Below, piece after piece: positions 20,714 through 33,089 of a stretch of 64,000 nt of DNA. Source of the stretch: Triticum aestivum (Eukaryota > Streptophyta > Magnoliopsida > Poales > Poaceae); assembly GCF_018294505.1 (NCBI RefSeq), contig NC_057801.1, positions 203,286,562 through 203,350,561 on the forward strand. The letters run 5' to 3'. The notes beneath the pieces are model-generated. The model was not told where the DNA came from and did no database searches. It saw nothing but the letters and a program-made list of their open reading frames with translations. How positions within the stretch are numbered: the stretch's first letter is position 1; every line of letters starts with the position of its first letter. A program made the translations under genes and the position numbers.

Positions 20714-22101
20714 TCAACTCAACCATTCCTCGGCATTGGAAACGCTTGCTTTGAACCACAAGTGATTCTCTGGGACGGGCCATCTATTGTCGATCTCAAT
20801 ACCAACGCATGACTGATCATCCAGGCTAAAGCGGCCTACTATATTAGTACCAGGATAGGGAACCACCCAAAAGCGAGGTATAGACATAGTTGCTTCTCAT
20901 AAATGGTACTAGTAACATTGTGTCAATAGCAGTTGGATCGCCTTTCACCATCATCGGATAGGTTTGTCCAAGGAAGAGCGAGTTTTCTCCAAGACTATCA
21001 ATTCTGTACCAGGGAGAAGGTGTTGGCGCTAGCACACTAGTATCCATCCCGGATACCATGCAACGAGTGTTGGAATAGGTCCGGAGAGTGCGACCATGGG
21101 AGACAACACGTGCTCCCTCAGTAGTAACAAACTCAGTGCGCTGTATACAAACAAGAAGAGGTGATCCATCGGAATTAGTTGCCAGGTGCCACTGAGTATA
21201 TACGTTCTTCTCGTCCTCATGCTCGTGATCATCACCATCGTCATCTCCCCCTTGGTTATAAAAATTTTCAAGTATAGGTGGTGGAATGTTCACAGGACCT
21301 TGGAAACACAAGAAGAAGGTTAATTAGTAAAGGGAAACTTGCTAACCAGCATGCTGTGGATGAAACAATTATAATTACGGTGGAAGACAAACGTACAAAA
21401 ATAGTGCCACGAGTGGTGGTAGAAAACACAAGGCCCTCGTATTGAATTGCATCACAGTACACATCCGTGTATAGAAACTGATTTTTAAGCAATATCCATC
21501 CAGTCGAACCACGAAGGACGGCAACAAGCTTGTCGAAGATAGCAACAAATTCATAGTTGTTGTAATTCCAAGAGCGGTTGGGAACTCGACAAATTGCTAT
21601 CTTCCGTAGAATATAGTCACCATGATCGTATTTGAACGTGCGTACAATACCGGCGTGCTCATCCTCTGGGCAGTCTGCTGAGATTTTTGGAAGTGGAACC
21701 CGGTAACGAGTTTAGACATTCACAAGTTCCCACTCGCAGTTGGACCCGATGTAAACAACCCAATATCCATTTGTGCCTACCCAATCCTTGCCCTCAAGCG
21801 ATGGCATCTTAACATCATATGTATCATTATCAAGCGGCATCAACTTGCACAAGGCGAGGCCTCCGTCGTCCCCGCGCCAGTAGTCATCAGGGTCACGGCG
21901 AAGAAGATAGGGGAGATCAAGCCGCTCCTTGACTCTTGGGTTCCTTGTAATGATGTTATTAATTGAGTCAAGAATGGGCTTGAACGAACCTGCCATGCTA
22001 GCCGAGGTGATGACATCGCACCGATCAATGAGTTCCTCCACCACGTCATCTTTCAGATTGGGGCAAGAATAACGGGGTCATTTCCAGCCTGTTCCCTCCA
22101 T
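20714..22101 (-). pseudogene. DUF295 / F-box-type protein pseudogene
   Basis: This host-gene remnant is related to the plant DUF295 (KIB-type beta-propeller, PF03478) family, often F-box proteins. From a likely ATG at 22099-22101 the frame meets a TGA after a few codons. It then gives an F-box-like stretch (LKDDVVEELIDRCDVI), LPYLLRRDPDDYW, and VGTNGYWVVYIG. A TAA near 21712 breaks it, but the same frame goes on with CRVPNRSWNYNNYEF, LRGSTGWILL and YCDAIQYEGLVF. A probable intron lies between about 21395 and 21300. The next exon (GPVNIPPPILENFY, then YRIDSLGENSLFLGQTYP) carries the family's LG..SLFLG signature. Near 20870 a frameshift is needed to reach the C terminus (IVGRFSLDD...WPVPENHLWFKAS), which ends at TGA 20714-20716. 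Two nonsense codons and one frameshift argue for a pseudogene. Confidence 0.72.
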
Positions 22102-22969
22102 GGAGAAGACGATCGAACAATGGCAGAAGAAAGGGTGAAGGGCTAAAGGAAAATGGAGGAGGGAGAGGAAGAGCGTGCGACAGCAGTTCCAAATCGAGAG
22201 GGAAAGGCGAAGAGTCGGCGGACGGTTGCCAGTTTGCCACGGTTCATGAAGAGGCGCCCTGGCCTACAGGTCCGTTCGGAAATACTACTAGTAGAAAAGG
22301 ACTCGTCGTAGTCTCACTGATATGTTGGAACGGGACCACATGTCAATGAAACATGGTGTGTAATTTCTCATGCAAAATGCGATCTGGCCGCGTTGGCCCG
22401 AGGTGCCTCATTAGTTTTTTTTGAAAGTTTGCCGCATTAGTTATCGACCTTTACTTTTTTTAACATGCAATCTAAATGGATAGCTCCTATGGCCATCACA
22501 CATGAGCGGATTCGCCCGAGCAACTTATTACTGTGGGAATATGGGAGTAGCAGCGGATTCAAGGAACAGAGAAATGATGGTTGCTTCGTCCGAGCAACTT
22601 ACTATGGTGAAGGTGGGGCTCTGTGATTTGACTGCTCACTAGTCATTACTACTGCGGCGCAATGACCAGGATGAATCTTTCCCTAAAGTTGTGTTGTGCA
22701 CTCAATATTGCTGCATGGCAGGTGGAGCCAGATGAAGGATGTCCAACATGTCGGCGAAACGAAGTTGAATTGTTTCTGGCATTGCTATCAATCCTTCAGG
22801 ATTTGTATATATGTACGCATAATTTTGATGAAATTGTACTGTGATGCTATGAAGGTTTCAACTTTGGTTCCCGCAGGAAAAAAAAGGTTTCAACTTAGGA
22901 TTCATGTGTCTTGCCTCGAGATTATCTCGTTACAACATTCCATCAAATACAAATGAAACTACCATGGCT
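22102..22969. other. Upstream region of the DUF295 remnant, no gene recognised
   Basis: 22102-22240 could be the 5' leader of the minus-strand pseudogene. Beyond it I see only AT-rich low-copy DNA. The short plus-strand frame at 22662-22844 has no family motif. Confidence 0.35.
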
Positions 22970-24030
22970 AATGCATCTCAATGGTTCGCAGATCAGCGCC
23001 AATATTCACATGACAACTAAAGACAAAGTTGTGAGAGGGTGTACAAATAAAGAAAAAAATATAATTGATCGATGATATTCATAGGCATGGCTCCATTTCC
23101 TTGGCACAGTGTTCATTGCATGGAAGCTAGTTTCACCCAGCTCTGTAGCCAAAAGAGAGGTGTATGAAGGACACCACAATCCAATCATTTTGTGCAGCTC
23201 CACTAAAATCGAGCGCACCATCCCTGTTTGCAAAGATATCTAGTCAGTGTGATTACAATAATAGTGGAACTAGATGATGAAACATAATACACATAAATAG
23301 AAGCCGATCACCTCTATGATCCCTCTTTAGGACTAACTTCTTGTTAGAGAAGATTAGGCACGAAGTTGGATGAGGAGGATAGCAAAACCAATCTCCCTTT
23401 CCGCAGTCCCACAGAAATGTAAAAATGTTGCCCATGTGACATTTTGGCAGAACTGCACAAAACACTCTTCAGAAAAGTGATTTGTGCAGTTCACCAAAAG
23501 GTCGCAATAGTAACGAGGTGAAAATGGATAGCCCTGTTTGCAAAAGGAGGTCGAAAGGAAACAATTACTGCCCAATAACACGAGTTGAAGACACATACGC
23601 CGACAAAAAAGAAGCATGTTCCATGTAATAAGGGAAAGATAGCACATTGTGGTTTATTAAAAATTGTTTGAGGACGAGATTGCAAGATGGAAAGTACGCC
23701 TGCCGAGATACGATTTAAGCAAACAACTAAAGAAGATCCACATGCAGCAACGTGGGAAGATGGGAAGTGGAGCAAGACCGGAGGAAGCTATACCTGAGGG
23801 TCGTTGGGATGTTACTAGGAGGGCGCCGGCGGCCGGGATCTGCCCATACAGCGGCAGCGAGCAAGTGGCGGAGGCCCTACCGCGCCGGAGCTTGGTCAGA
23901 GAGAATGACGGGTACCGCAGATCGGGACGTGTTGCCTCAACGCCGTCGAACGGAGAGATGATGCACATCCTCCCTTTTCACCGACGGATGGGATGCAGTC
24001 GGATCACTGACCAACGCTGAGAGAGAGAGG
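22970..24030 (-). pseudogene. Unrecognised decayed gene remnant
   Basis: Several short minus-strand stretches resemble exons separated by introns. One ends with ALDFSGAAQNDW (about 23225-23190) and is similar to the stretch near 600. Another around 23470-23410 holds TAE and CGTAE-like residues. A GC-richer block at 23740-23970 resembles a first exon with leader. No frame is long, and I do not recognise a protein family. The text similarity with 300-690 is the main reason to call it a gene remnant. It could instead be an unknown repeat. Confidence 0.3.
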
Positions 24031-26100
24031 CCATGGCGGCCTTGTGTGAGATGGTGTGACGAGGGACAAACCCATTTTTCCATTTTGCCCATGGCAATCA
24101 TTTTATATTCTGTACGTGCCATTGAGGAATATATAACTTTATTTAATGCTAACACGTCAAGTCGAACTTTGTTCCGTCTAGGCGTGGTACCAAACCCTCC
24201 TTCGAGTAAACAACCACTACACGCTTCAAATTATCACATGGGCTGCCTTTTCATACAGAAACGAACTCCACCATGTACCCGAGCGGGTGTGGCCGGGAAC
24301 GAGACGTGAGTACGTGCGTCCTGCGTGCACTTCTTCTTTAGGTGGAGGTACGTACATGGGTGGGTGTGAGAGAGATGGTTTGTGCAAAACAGAGGCAATG
24401 TGTTGATGATATCTCAGTCAAAAAAACGTAACATATGCAATGTGTGTGAAACGGAGTCATGGACGTGAGATATCGATAGAATTGAAAACAGGGATGAAGT
24501 GTGTGGCTGCACGATCAGTAAAGAGTGCCATCGAATTTGTGTTTGCCCATGTCAAAGATACAGGGCGGCTGGCCTACTGGAATTTGAGAGGGCAGAGGTG
24601 TAGTTTTTCTCCATGGCATGGATACCTACCTACAACGTTCGACTATCGGTGTGTGGGGGGGGGAGGGGGTGGAGACCGATCAACTAGTATATGTGTGGGG
24701 AAGGAGAGAGACCTAGCTATGTATTGAGGGAGATTGATTGACATCCATGGATATGTGTAGCAGAGGAATAAGGTTGGGAAAAAGACAAAGATAGAGCGTC
24801 GGGGGGTTGGTGGTGGAGTGGCGTCTCACAAATGGTGGGAGAGGCCTGCTAGACAAACAGAGGGTATGAGTCCAATATCAATAAGAGAGGGCGGGGGATG
24901 TCTGTCTGTCTATGCACGTGCGTGTGAGAGACGGGTCAGGGGGTATTCAAGGATGATGAGGGGATAAGATATGGCTGTGGTAAGCATACGTAACTACATA
25001 GGAAGATCAACCGTCGTGTGTCCGAGAAAAGAAGAGACATAACTAGCGAGGTAAGTGTATCGGTGCTTGGTGAAAACGAATTATATTCGACCTCGCTATA
25101 TGTAGGGAGATCAGTTCATATACATGCCTGCATATGTTAGAAGCAAATAAGGTCCGGAGAGGCAGACAGGGGGAGAGGGTGTGGCTAGGAGGTGGTGCGA
25201 GAGGCCTACCATGTCGAGGGGGGAGGAGTGTGCGAGTATGTGATCATTGAGAAGAGGGGCGGGAGTGTGCACCTGCGTGGAATCGTATTGGACATAGGGG
25301 GCATGGACGGTGAGAAGAGAAGAGGGGAAGTATATATATGTGTTTGTTGTAGGCACACTTGGCTAGAGAGGTATATCGACCGGTGTGTGCCGGAAAGACG
25401 GAGCCGGGGGCCTACTCACACCACTGGTGGATGACCTAAAGAGAAATAATGAACGTGCGTGATGGAGGGGACGCTAAGGGTGGGTGAGAGGGGGGCGGAC
25501 GTGTGCATGGATGATAGAAAGTTAGCGCTAGCTAGCTACAAATAGAAGAGGATCGTGAAGGTGTAAAAGACGAACAAAGATCATAATTCATTATAAAAAA
25601 AGTGGATATGGATACTTGAAGAAGATATCATAATGTACAACATTGATTATAATTTGGGCTAATGGGTGGCTTTTGCAGCTCAGGTCTAAATACTTGTCAT
25701 AATGTAGGGGGCGGGGCACTATACTTTGTCTGATAAACACGGTGTACATATGGAACATGGTTTAGATTATGAATATATAGTTAGTACATCAAATGTACTA
25801 TTATTTGGAATCAACATCAAGTGTATTCAAAAAATAGAATTCAAGTTCATGTAGTACACATTGTTCATATCTATCTCTATAGTAATCATGTGGTGTGTTA
25901 TTAAGGTAATACACGAAAGATGATTGAAGTTGGCAACAATCATGATTGTAGATTCTTATTGAAATAGATAAACGAATTCAAATTTAGTTCGAATTGCAGC
26001 GGTAGTATAGACATTTGGAATGCACTAAAATGTTGGTATGAGTAGGTTACATGCATTATACAGTAAGCGAAAAATTTTAATCGGACATAACATGGATTCA
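24031..26100. other. No gene seen; purine-rich intergenic DNA
   Basis: 24650-25500 is rich in ggagag, gtgtg and agagg on the plus strand, with a G-run near 24655-24673. 25550-26100 is AT-rich. I found no element termini or coding motifs. Confidence 0.45.
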
Positions 26101-26102
26101 TA

Positions 26103-26664
26103 CTCCCTCCTTCCATCTATATAGGGCGTAATGAGATTTTTAAGACCGCCTTTGACTATTGACAAGATTAATAGTACATGACATGCACAATGTGAAAATT
26201 ATATCATTGAAAGAACCTTTCACAGACGAATTTAACGGTGTGCTTTGTGTAAGTTGCATCTCATTTATTACTCCCTCCTTTCCGGTTTATAGTGCTCAAT
26301 TCAAAAATCTCACCAATCAAGGTAGATGGCGAGTGGTGGAATACTTTTTGTAGTTTTGCAAAAGCACCTGATTATTGCTCTTGTTATCCTCAAAAAATAT
26401 GTTTATCAATGCATTAATTGCAATGCATGCATGCATAAAGTACATGCATTGGTCAACTTTCTGTTAATACTTGCATGCAATGATTTAATGCACCTTGGAA
26501 TCTGAACATCTGATGGAAAACAACCAAATTGAGCCTTATAAAATGGAAAAACTAAAATTTTGAGATAAGCCCTATAAACCGGAAAGGAGGGAGTATTGCT
26601 CTAATATTTGGTCAAAGTTAGCATCGAAAAACGCATTAGGCCCTATATAGATGGAAGGAGGGAG
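26103..26664. mobile_element. Stowaway MITE (outer), interrupted by a second Stowaway
   Basis: Ends ctccctccttccatctatatagg / cctatatagatggaaggagggag form long inverted arms. TA lies outside at 26101-26102 and 26665-26666. Removing the inner element and one TA leaves about 237 bp, a normal Stowaway size. Confidence 0.88.
26271..26593. mobile_element. Stowaway MITE (inner, nested)
   Basis: A 323 bp element with ends ctccctcctttccggtttatag / ctataaaccggaaaggagggag, flanked by TA at 26269-26270 and 26594-26595. It lies wholly within the outer Stowaway, so it arrived later. Confidence 0.9.
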
Positions 26665-28214
26665 TAGCTTTGAATAGCATTTGTATAGTAAAACGGGGCA
26701 AGACTCTCTCTTTGTGTGGTGTGAATATTTTTATTTTTTTGTTTTCTTTTTGGTTGAGGGAAGTGCGAATTTATTTGGTACGTACAAGTACAATATTACT
26801 ACATGTTAGGCTTGTCCCTAAAATTCCACCCGTGTCTTGTTATATCCCGAAAATTCAGATATCGTGCTCCCAAAACTGGCGCCTTCATAACCCTCGCCTT
26901 GCTATCCCGAAATTACAATGCGCACGAAAACTCCCTCCAGCTGCCAAATCCCGACACGCGAAATCCCCCTTCTAACCCTGAGCCGAAAGGGTTAGTAGTT
27001 CAAATCGGTGGGGGGTACTTTTGTAACACACCCTACATTTTGGACAAGAGCGTCCCTAAGTCATGCTTCAGCCCCTCCCATCGCCCCCTTTTCGCCATTC
27101 GTAATCCCAGGCCGCCATAACCTCTCTGCTCCAGCCACGAAACCCCACCCTCCTCTGTTCGCCACGTCACCGCTGCCCAGCCGGAGCCTCTTCCCCGACG
27201 ACGTCGTCCACCGCAACAGCTCAACGTCCCTCCTCCACCTCCCCGGATGAGGATCCATCGTCCGTCTCACCGTCCAGCCGGTTCAGCCGCCCCGTCCTCC
27301 ACCTCCAAGGAGTTGCTCCGATGATCGCCTCGTCTATCGTGGCTGCTCCATCCCCACAGCGCTGCCTTAACCTGCTCCATCGGAACCGCAGCATCCTCAC
27401 CGACTCCTTGGACGAAGTCGAGGCCTACTCAGCGCCACCAAAGAGGTTGTACACTTATCGCATGGCACCTTCTCCTTAACTCGACCTCCCGGCGCCAATG
27501 GTGCTCCATCCCGTACCCCCATGGAGCGGCTACCTAGAAGCCGGCACCGCGGGCGACATCTCCACGGGAGCTCTCCCTAGTGCGAGGCCCCTTCGGGGGC
27601 GGCGTCCATACCAGCCGGATTTGCTGCTGTTGCTCTGGCTCTCGCTCGATCGCTCGCTCGCCCAGCTGCTGCTGCTGCTCTCCCCCTCGCTTGTGCTGCT
27701 GCTCTACTCTGATTACGCCACACTTCTGTCAACTGAATCGACTTTTGGGTCAGTCGATTTTCAGGGGTGTGGGGGCTCGCCGGAGTTAAGGAAGAACCAT
27801 CCGCAGCGGGGACGGGGGCTCGCCGGAGAGGTACCCAACTATCTATCTTAGGGTTCAGGGTTGGGGGCGGGGAGCCTAGAGGGCTGGCTGGGACGGTGGT
27901 GGGGAGTTGTTTCGAGGCGGCGAGGCGGCGCTTGGCCCGACGGTTCAGCCGGTGGTGGCTGGCGGCTCAGGGGGGTGCAGGTTGAAGATGAACTGCAGGC
28001 CCTCCCTAAACTACATGTCAAGTGCCTCTCTGCTACCATTGTGTTCAGTTTCGACAGTAGCATTCAGATTCCACAGTAAATTTCAGTTTCGGTAGTTAAG
28101 TTCAGAGTCAACAGTTTTTACCTCATCTGTTGTAGTTAGGTAGTTTTCGGTGATGTAAATTTTCCATCCATTTTACATCATCTATTGGAGATGCTATTAT
28201 TATCCCACTTGAGA
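26665..28214. other. GC-rich, exon-like block of unknown origin
   Basis: 26860-27990 is GC- and CpG-rich with Pro/Ser/Arg-coding short frames, like the leader and first exon of a grass gene or of a DNA transposon gene. 28000-28214 turns AT-rich and contains ttacatcatctattggagatgct, a phrase that resembles the terminus of some grass DNA elements. It may be the left part of the CACTA element whose right part starts at 41156, since the LARD sits between. I could not find a CACTAC terminus to prove it. Confidence 0.35.
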
Positions 28215-28305
28215 TTGAAGACTACCCCAGATCCAAGTTTCTGTATCCCTTTCCGCGCCTAGTCTGGGAATCTCGGGGACGAGATTCTTGTAAGGGGGGT
28301 AGGTC
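28215..28305 (+). repeat. Extra copy of the polypurine-tract-proximal internal sequence
   Basis: This 91 bp segment before the left LTR matches 36357-36447, with only a handful of differences. It contains its own tract (gtaaggggggtagg). Confidence 0.82.
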
Positions 28306-31300
28306 TATCACACCCTGATTTTCATGCCACAACACTTAAGTCAATAAATCATGCTAAAATGTGGTTTGGCAAAAACTTTTGAGTGTTTTGTCTTTGCTTT
28401 GATTGAATGTTTGTCTGTTGTTTGCAAGTGCTCTAAAAATCAAATAAATCCTCCAACTCCTATACTTCATCTCCTTGCTCCAAACTCTGGAACCAATGAT
28501 CATGCCATGTGTATAGGACATAAAAATATTTTCTTACAAAAATGATTTGGCCAAATAGTATTTTTAAAAATTAGTTTCTCAAAAACCCCTGAATTGAGGT
28601 TTGCACTGCAAGTACTTAATTAAGGGCAGTAAAAATCTTTCCAAAAATATATTTGACTCCTATTAGATATAGGATACCCAGAAACCATAAAAATATAATT
28701 TTAAAAGTTATTTTCCTATTTTATTTAAAGACTTTTTCTTAAGGACAGAAATGGTCTTTAATAGGGAAAAATTATTTTAATGCTTTAAAAATATTTGGGA
28801 AAAATCTAGGGAAACTCAGTGGACATATATTGTCCATATATAAGAGTTTCAACACATGGTCATGTTCAAAATATTGGTCAAATCCCTCATAAACCCTTTC
28901 TGGATATTTCAAGCTTTTGAAATATTTACAAAGGAAATATTCTCCAAAAATTCCAAGCAAATTCTATCATGCCACATATGACATATTTGGTGATCTTGCC
29001 AAGTATCATGTCTTGGAGAACAAGATAACATCATCAAATCCCCTCAAAACCATTTCTGTCCATTTTGAAGTTTGAGCAACTTTACATTGCCAAACAATTC
29101 CAAATGTTCTCAAACCCTGTTAACTTTCTCAAATGGTCTATTTATTCATCTAGACCAAATGTCACAAGTTGAAGAACAAGTTAACTTTGTCAAAGTGCCC
29201 CAAAACCCTTCCTGTCCAGAACCAAATTTGAACAACTCTACATTGGCAACTTTCTCCTTTTGATCTCAACTTTTGTGGACATGTTCAGAATCTCAAATGA
29301 TGACACTACACCAAGTGGTGCATCAAGGAGAATATATTTGCATGACTAAATCTTGGCAAAGCCATTTCTGCTGATTTCTAGGGTTTACCAAAGTTGCATT
29401 GGCTACTTTGCCCAAATGAGCTCAAACTTGGTGGAACACCCTACTTCCATGTGCCATTCCATCCTGTTAATTCTCATGGCAAGTGGAATTAATTTTCTTG
29501 CCCAAACCAACAGCAAACACCTTCTGCCATTTTTCCAAAATCATCATTTTGACCACTTCCACTCTTCTCCATGACCTCAACTTCTTACCACAGCCCCTCC
29601 TAGACCTCTTCTACCTCCAGTAGCAATGGCTGCATCTCAGATCAATTATTTGGGGGTGAAACCCTCACTTTCTCTCTCTAGACAGCCCATTTCCCTCTCT
29701 CTCTCAACCTCTCTCCTCTCCTACTGGCTGTCCAGGGCATCCAAGGCCCTCTTCCCTTTGTTTACTCCTCCCTAAACAACCTAGACACAAGTGGCCACGC
29801 CCTAGAAGCCAAAGACATGCTCTGGCATGCAATTGGCGTGCTCTAGAGCGCGCTACAGTGCACACCCGCACTGTAGCCGCCCCCTACCAAGCACCTCCGG
29901 CCACCTCGGGCCTCCCCAGCACGCCCGACGAGGTGCCTCGGTGTCTGCGACACGCCACGCCTCTGTCCCCCTCCTTCCTCTCTCCCTCCTGCCCGTGCTC
30001 ACGCGTGCCCGATAACCGCCCAGCTCCGCCAGTGCGCGCACGCGCTCGGGACCCGCAGGAGCTCGCCCCAGTCCTTCTTCCCTTCCCACTCGACCTGGTC
30101 CACGCCCACGAACACCCCGGACACGGCCGTCTGTGCCAATTCGGCCTCTGTCATCGCCTCGGACGTGGTCGTGGACGGCGCCCACGGTGCACCAACGCCC
30201 CGCCATATGAGGATCTCCCCAGGCCTCCCCCTCGTCTCCATCCACCCTCTATTCTCCCCAGCTATCTCTTGGACCACTCTCTCCTCCCCGGAGCTGCTCC
30301 ATCGCCTCCCCATGGCCGGAGCCGAGCCATCGGCCTCCGCTCAAATTACCACGAGCAAGGCCCCCCTCCTCCCCTCCTTTCTCCACTCGGAAACCCCCTG
30401 GCCACGAAAAAAAACTTTCCCCCTCTTCTTCCCCTAGACCCATGCCCCGTAGCACCGGTGCCGCCATCGCCGTCCTCCTCGTCCGCCGCGGCTGACGCCC
30501 TGCCTGACCCGGCACTCCTCGGCGACGGTGCCACCCACGGATGGATGCGTACAGGTCCCCTGAGCACTCCGGTGGGCCGAGCGCCGCGGGAGGTGGTCGG
30601 GGTCGCCGGCAATCGTCGCCGGAGTCGTGAGCCGCGCCAGCCGCTCGAGGTTGAAGATGACCACGGCGGTGTGCGGGCGGGCCCTGCACGTCAGCGAGTC
30701 AACGCCCGGGCCCGCGGGGTTTAAGTGGAGACGGATTCTGCGCCTACCGCTTCCCCGCGGTGAAGACGCTCTGGTGCGAGTATGCCTCCGACGTGGCCCC
30801 TGCGCGCGTGCCGCCGAGCCGTTTGGTCGGCCCATGGTCTATCTGACGCCCCGTGCGCAGGATAAGGTTAAAGCCTGATTCCCTTTTTCTTTTACCAGTC
30901 AACTACAAAAATCCATAAACAATTCAAATGGACATCAAATTTGATGATTCAAATTTCTAGTGACTCTATAAATCAGGATCTATCTGGTGATGCAACATGC
31001 ACATTTTTCCAGAGACCTTTTCTTCACAAATATTTATCAAATCCCCATTTTCCTATTTCTATGATGAACTTTAGAAAATCACAGAGAGCCCATTTTTTAT
31101 CCAAATTCCATGATTCAAAATCCTAGATGTTTCTAAGTTCATGACTTAGTTTATGAACATTTTTATTAATACTTTCTGTAGCACATAAAATAATGGTCTA
31201 TTTCTTCATATATAACCAACTTTGCAAATTCATAGGAAATCCATTTGAACTCGAAATCTAGTGAAACCAATTCCTAGGTGCTTCTAAAATCATCCTTTGT

Positions 31301-33089
31301 TAAATGGGTGCCTTTGCTCATTTTTCAAAATAATTCTTCTGTACACTTCTTGCAAACCCATTAATCCCTTGATTCCATCATATTGAAATATTCAGAGATG
31401 TCCATTGATCAAATCCTAATGAAACCACTTTGGTCATCCCTCATATGACCAGAGGTATCCCAGAAAAGTCCAACTCACATTTTTAGAGCACTTTTATTTC
31501 CTGCCTTGTTGTGTTGCTTATTGTGTTTGTTTCCGATGTTAGTTGACGAAGTAGACGGAGTACTTGGAGAAGGACCAGAAGATTTCAAGACTCTGATGAA
31601 CCAGGCAAGCAGCCCTTTGACCATGTCTATGAAACCCTTTTTATGCATGTCATATAGCACCATATTGTTGTTGCAACGGAATCATGATGAGGTGGTAACC
31701 ACTTTGATGGTTTGCCACCGTACTTTCTCGTAGATACTTGCATTGTGCATGACCCTACCTTCTTACGAGGGTTATGCCGGTGGGAGTAGATAGGATGCTA
31801 AGGTAGTGCTACACAAAAAGGGACGGGTATATGCATGGTGAAGGAGGCAAAGTATTTTCAAAAGACTTTTTCGAAAACCCCGTCGGGTGCCACTTATGCC
31901 CGAGGGAGATGATGAAATGGGTAACCACTTGATGACGAAGTGGTGTACCGAGGCAAGTGTGTGTGTTGTTTTCGAAAACGGATTAGATTTAAAATTTGTC
32001 GACTGTCCCAACCTTACATGTGCAACCACTCTACCCTTATATGGGAAAGGGCATTATTGATTACGTAGGCCGATACTAGCTTGGAGCCCGCATTACTAGT
32101 GACGGGGGAGAGTTGGTGCTCTCTCTCGGGACGGGGTCGTGCCAGGTAGGGCGGCCATGTCTGTTTTCACAGGGCACTAAACACACCGTTGGTACCCCGT
32201 GCTTGTGGTATATGATGAATATGGGAGCGAGGCTCCACAACTTTATGATGTGAAATGTTAGGCATGGCGGTTACTACCAATCGAGTGGACTCCATGTTAG
32301 TGTCGTCTAGGGAAAGGTAGTGATCGGGTGCTTACCCCGGGTACTTGAGGTACCGCGGGTCGTTGATGACACGGAAGTTCCCCAGATCTTGTGGGTACAG
32401 TGTGCAACCTCTGCAGAGTGTAAAACTATTCGAATAGCCGTGTCCACGGTCAAGGACAGTTGGGCGGTGCTTCTTAAACTACGTCCAGAGTTTTCAACCG
32501 TGTGTGTGTGTGTTGATAAAACTACTTGGGTCAAGTCAAGGGACTTGACATGATTGAGATGGGTTGGTGCCCACTCTATTTCTGTTGATATCTGTAACCT
32601 GTCCTCATGGTTACTTGAATTCTCTTGATGCATGCCTTACAAGTTGTTGAACATGTCAGTGCACTCAAAACTAGCTTTCTGCAAAAATTTACCTATATCA
32701 TGCATTGTTGTATCTTGAACCAAAAACATGGGTTGCTTGCGAGTACATTCAAAGTACTCATTGGCTTGCCACTGGTTATCTTATTGGCCAGGCATGAAAG
32801 AACAGGATATGATGAGGAATACTTCGGTGACGAACATGCGAGCTAGGACGCTTCCCAGTCAGAATGCCTGTAGGGTTAAGGCAGATGGCATGGGTCCAAG
32901 TTATCGACGAAGATTTCCGCTGCGATGATATACTCAAGACTTGACCATAATGGTCCTACTTGTGTAATACGGTATGTATGGATGTAAGACTCTTGTTATT
33001 CAGCTTCTGTGTGTTCAGTGAGCATTGATCTCTGGGATCACTGTACACATGCATTCGGTGATCACGACTTATGAGTCGGGGTCCCCACA
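28306..33089 (+). repeat. Left LTR of the LARD (4784 bp)
   Basis: It begins TATCACACCCTGATTTTC (TG decayed to TA) and ends GGGGTCCCCACA. A GC-rich core at about 29830-30880 lies between AT-rich arms. Open frames in the core are not kept in the right LTR, so it is not coding. Confidence 0.85.
31543..31604 (+). other. Mini-exon-like segment inside the LARD LTR
   Basis: A pyrimidine tract and TAG precede 62 nt that read DEVDGVLGEGPEDFKTLMNQ and end CAG before gcaag, a possible GC-type donor. In the right LTR the same segment is 39607-39668, followed by ccaag. A comparable segment occurs in the unrelated solo LTR at 58593-58670. Confidence 0.4.

Noticed and set aside
24650..24675. G-quadruplex candidate
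   Set aside because: It is one G-rich run without four separate G-tracts and has no gene context.
29290..29310. cactacaccaagtgg as a CACTA left terminus
   Set aside because: It is part of the LARD LTR and recurs at the matching place in the right LTR. The following bases do not match the 46738 terminus.
29858..30724. 288-codon plus-strand frame in the LARD left LTR
   Set aside because: It lies in a GC-rich, Pro/Ala/Arg-biased core, has no motifs, and is not kept in the right LTR (the frame stops after 153 codons), so it is a composition artefact.
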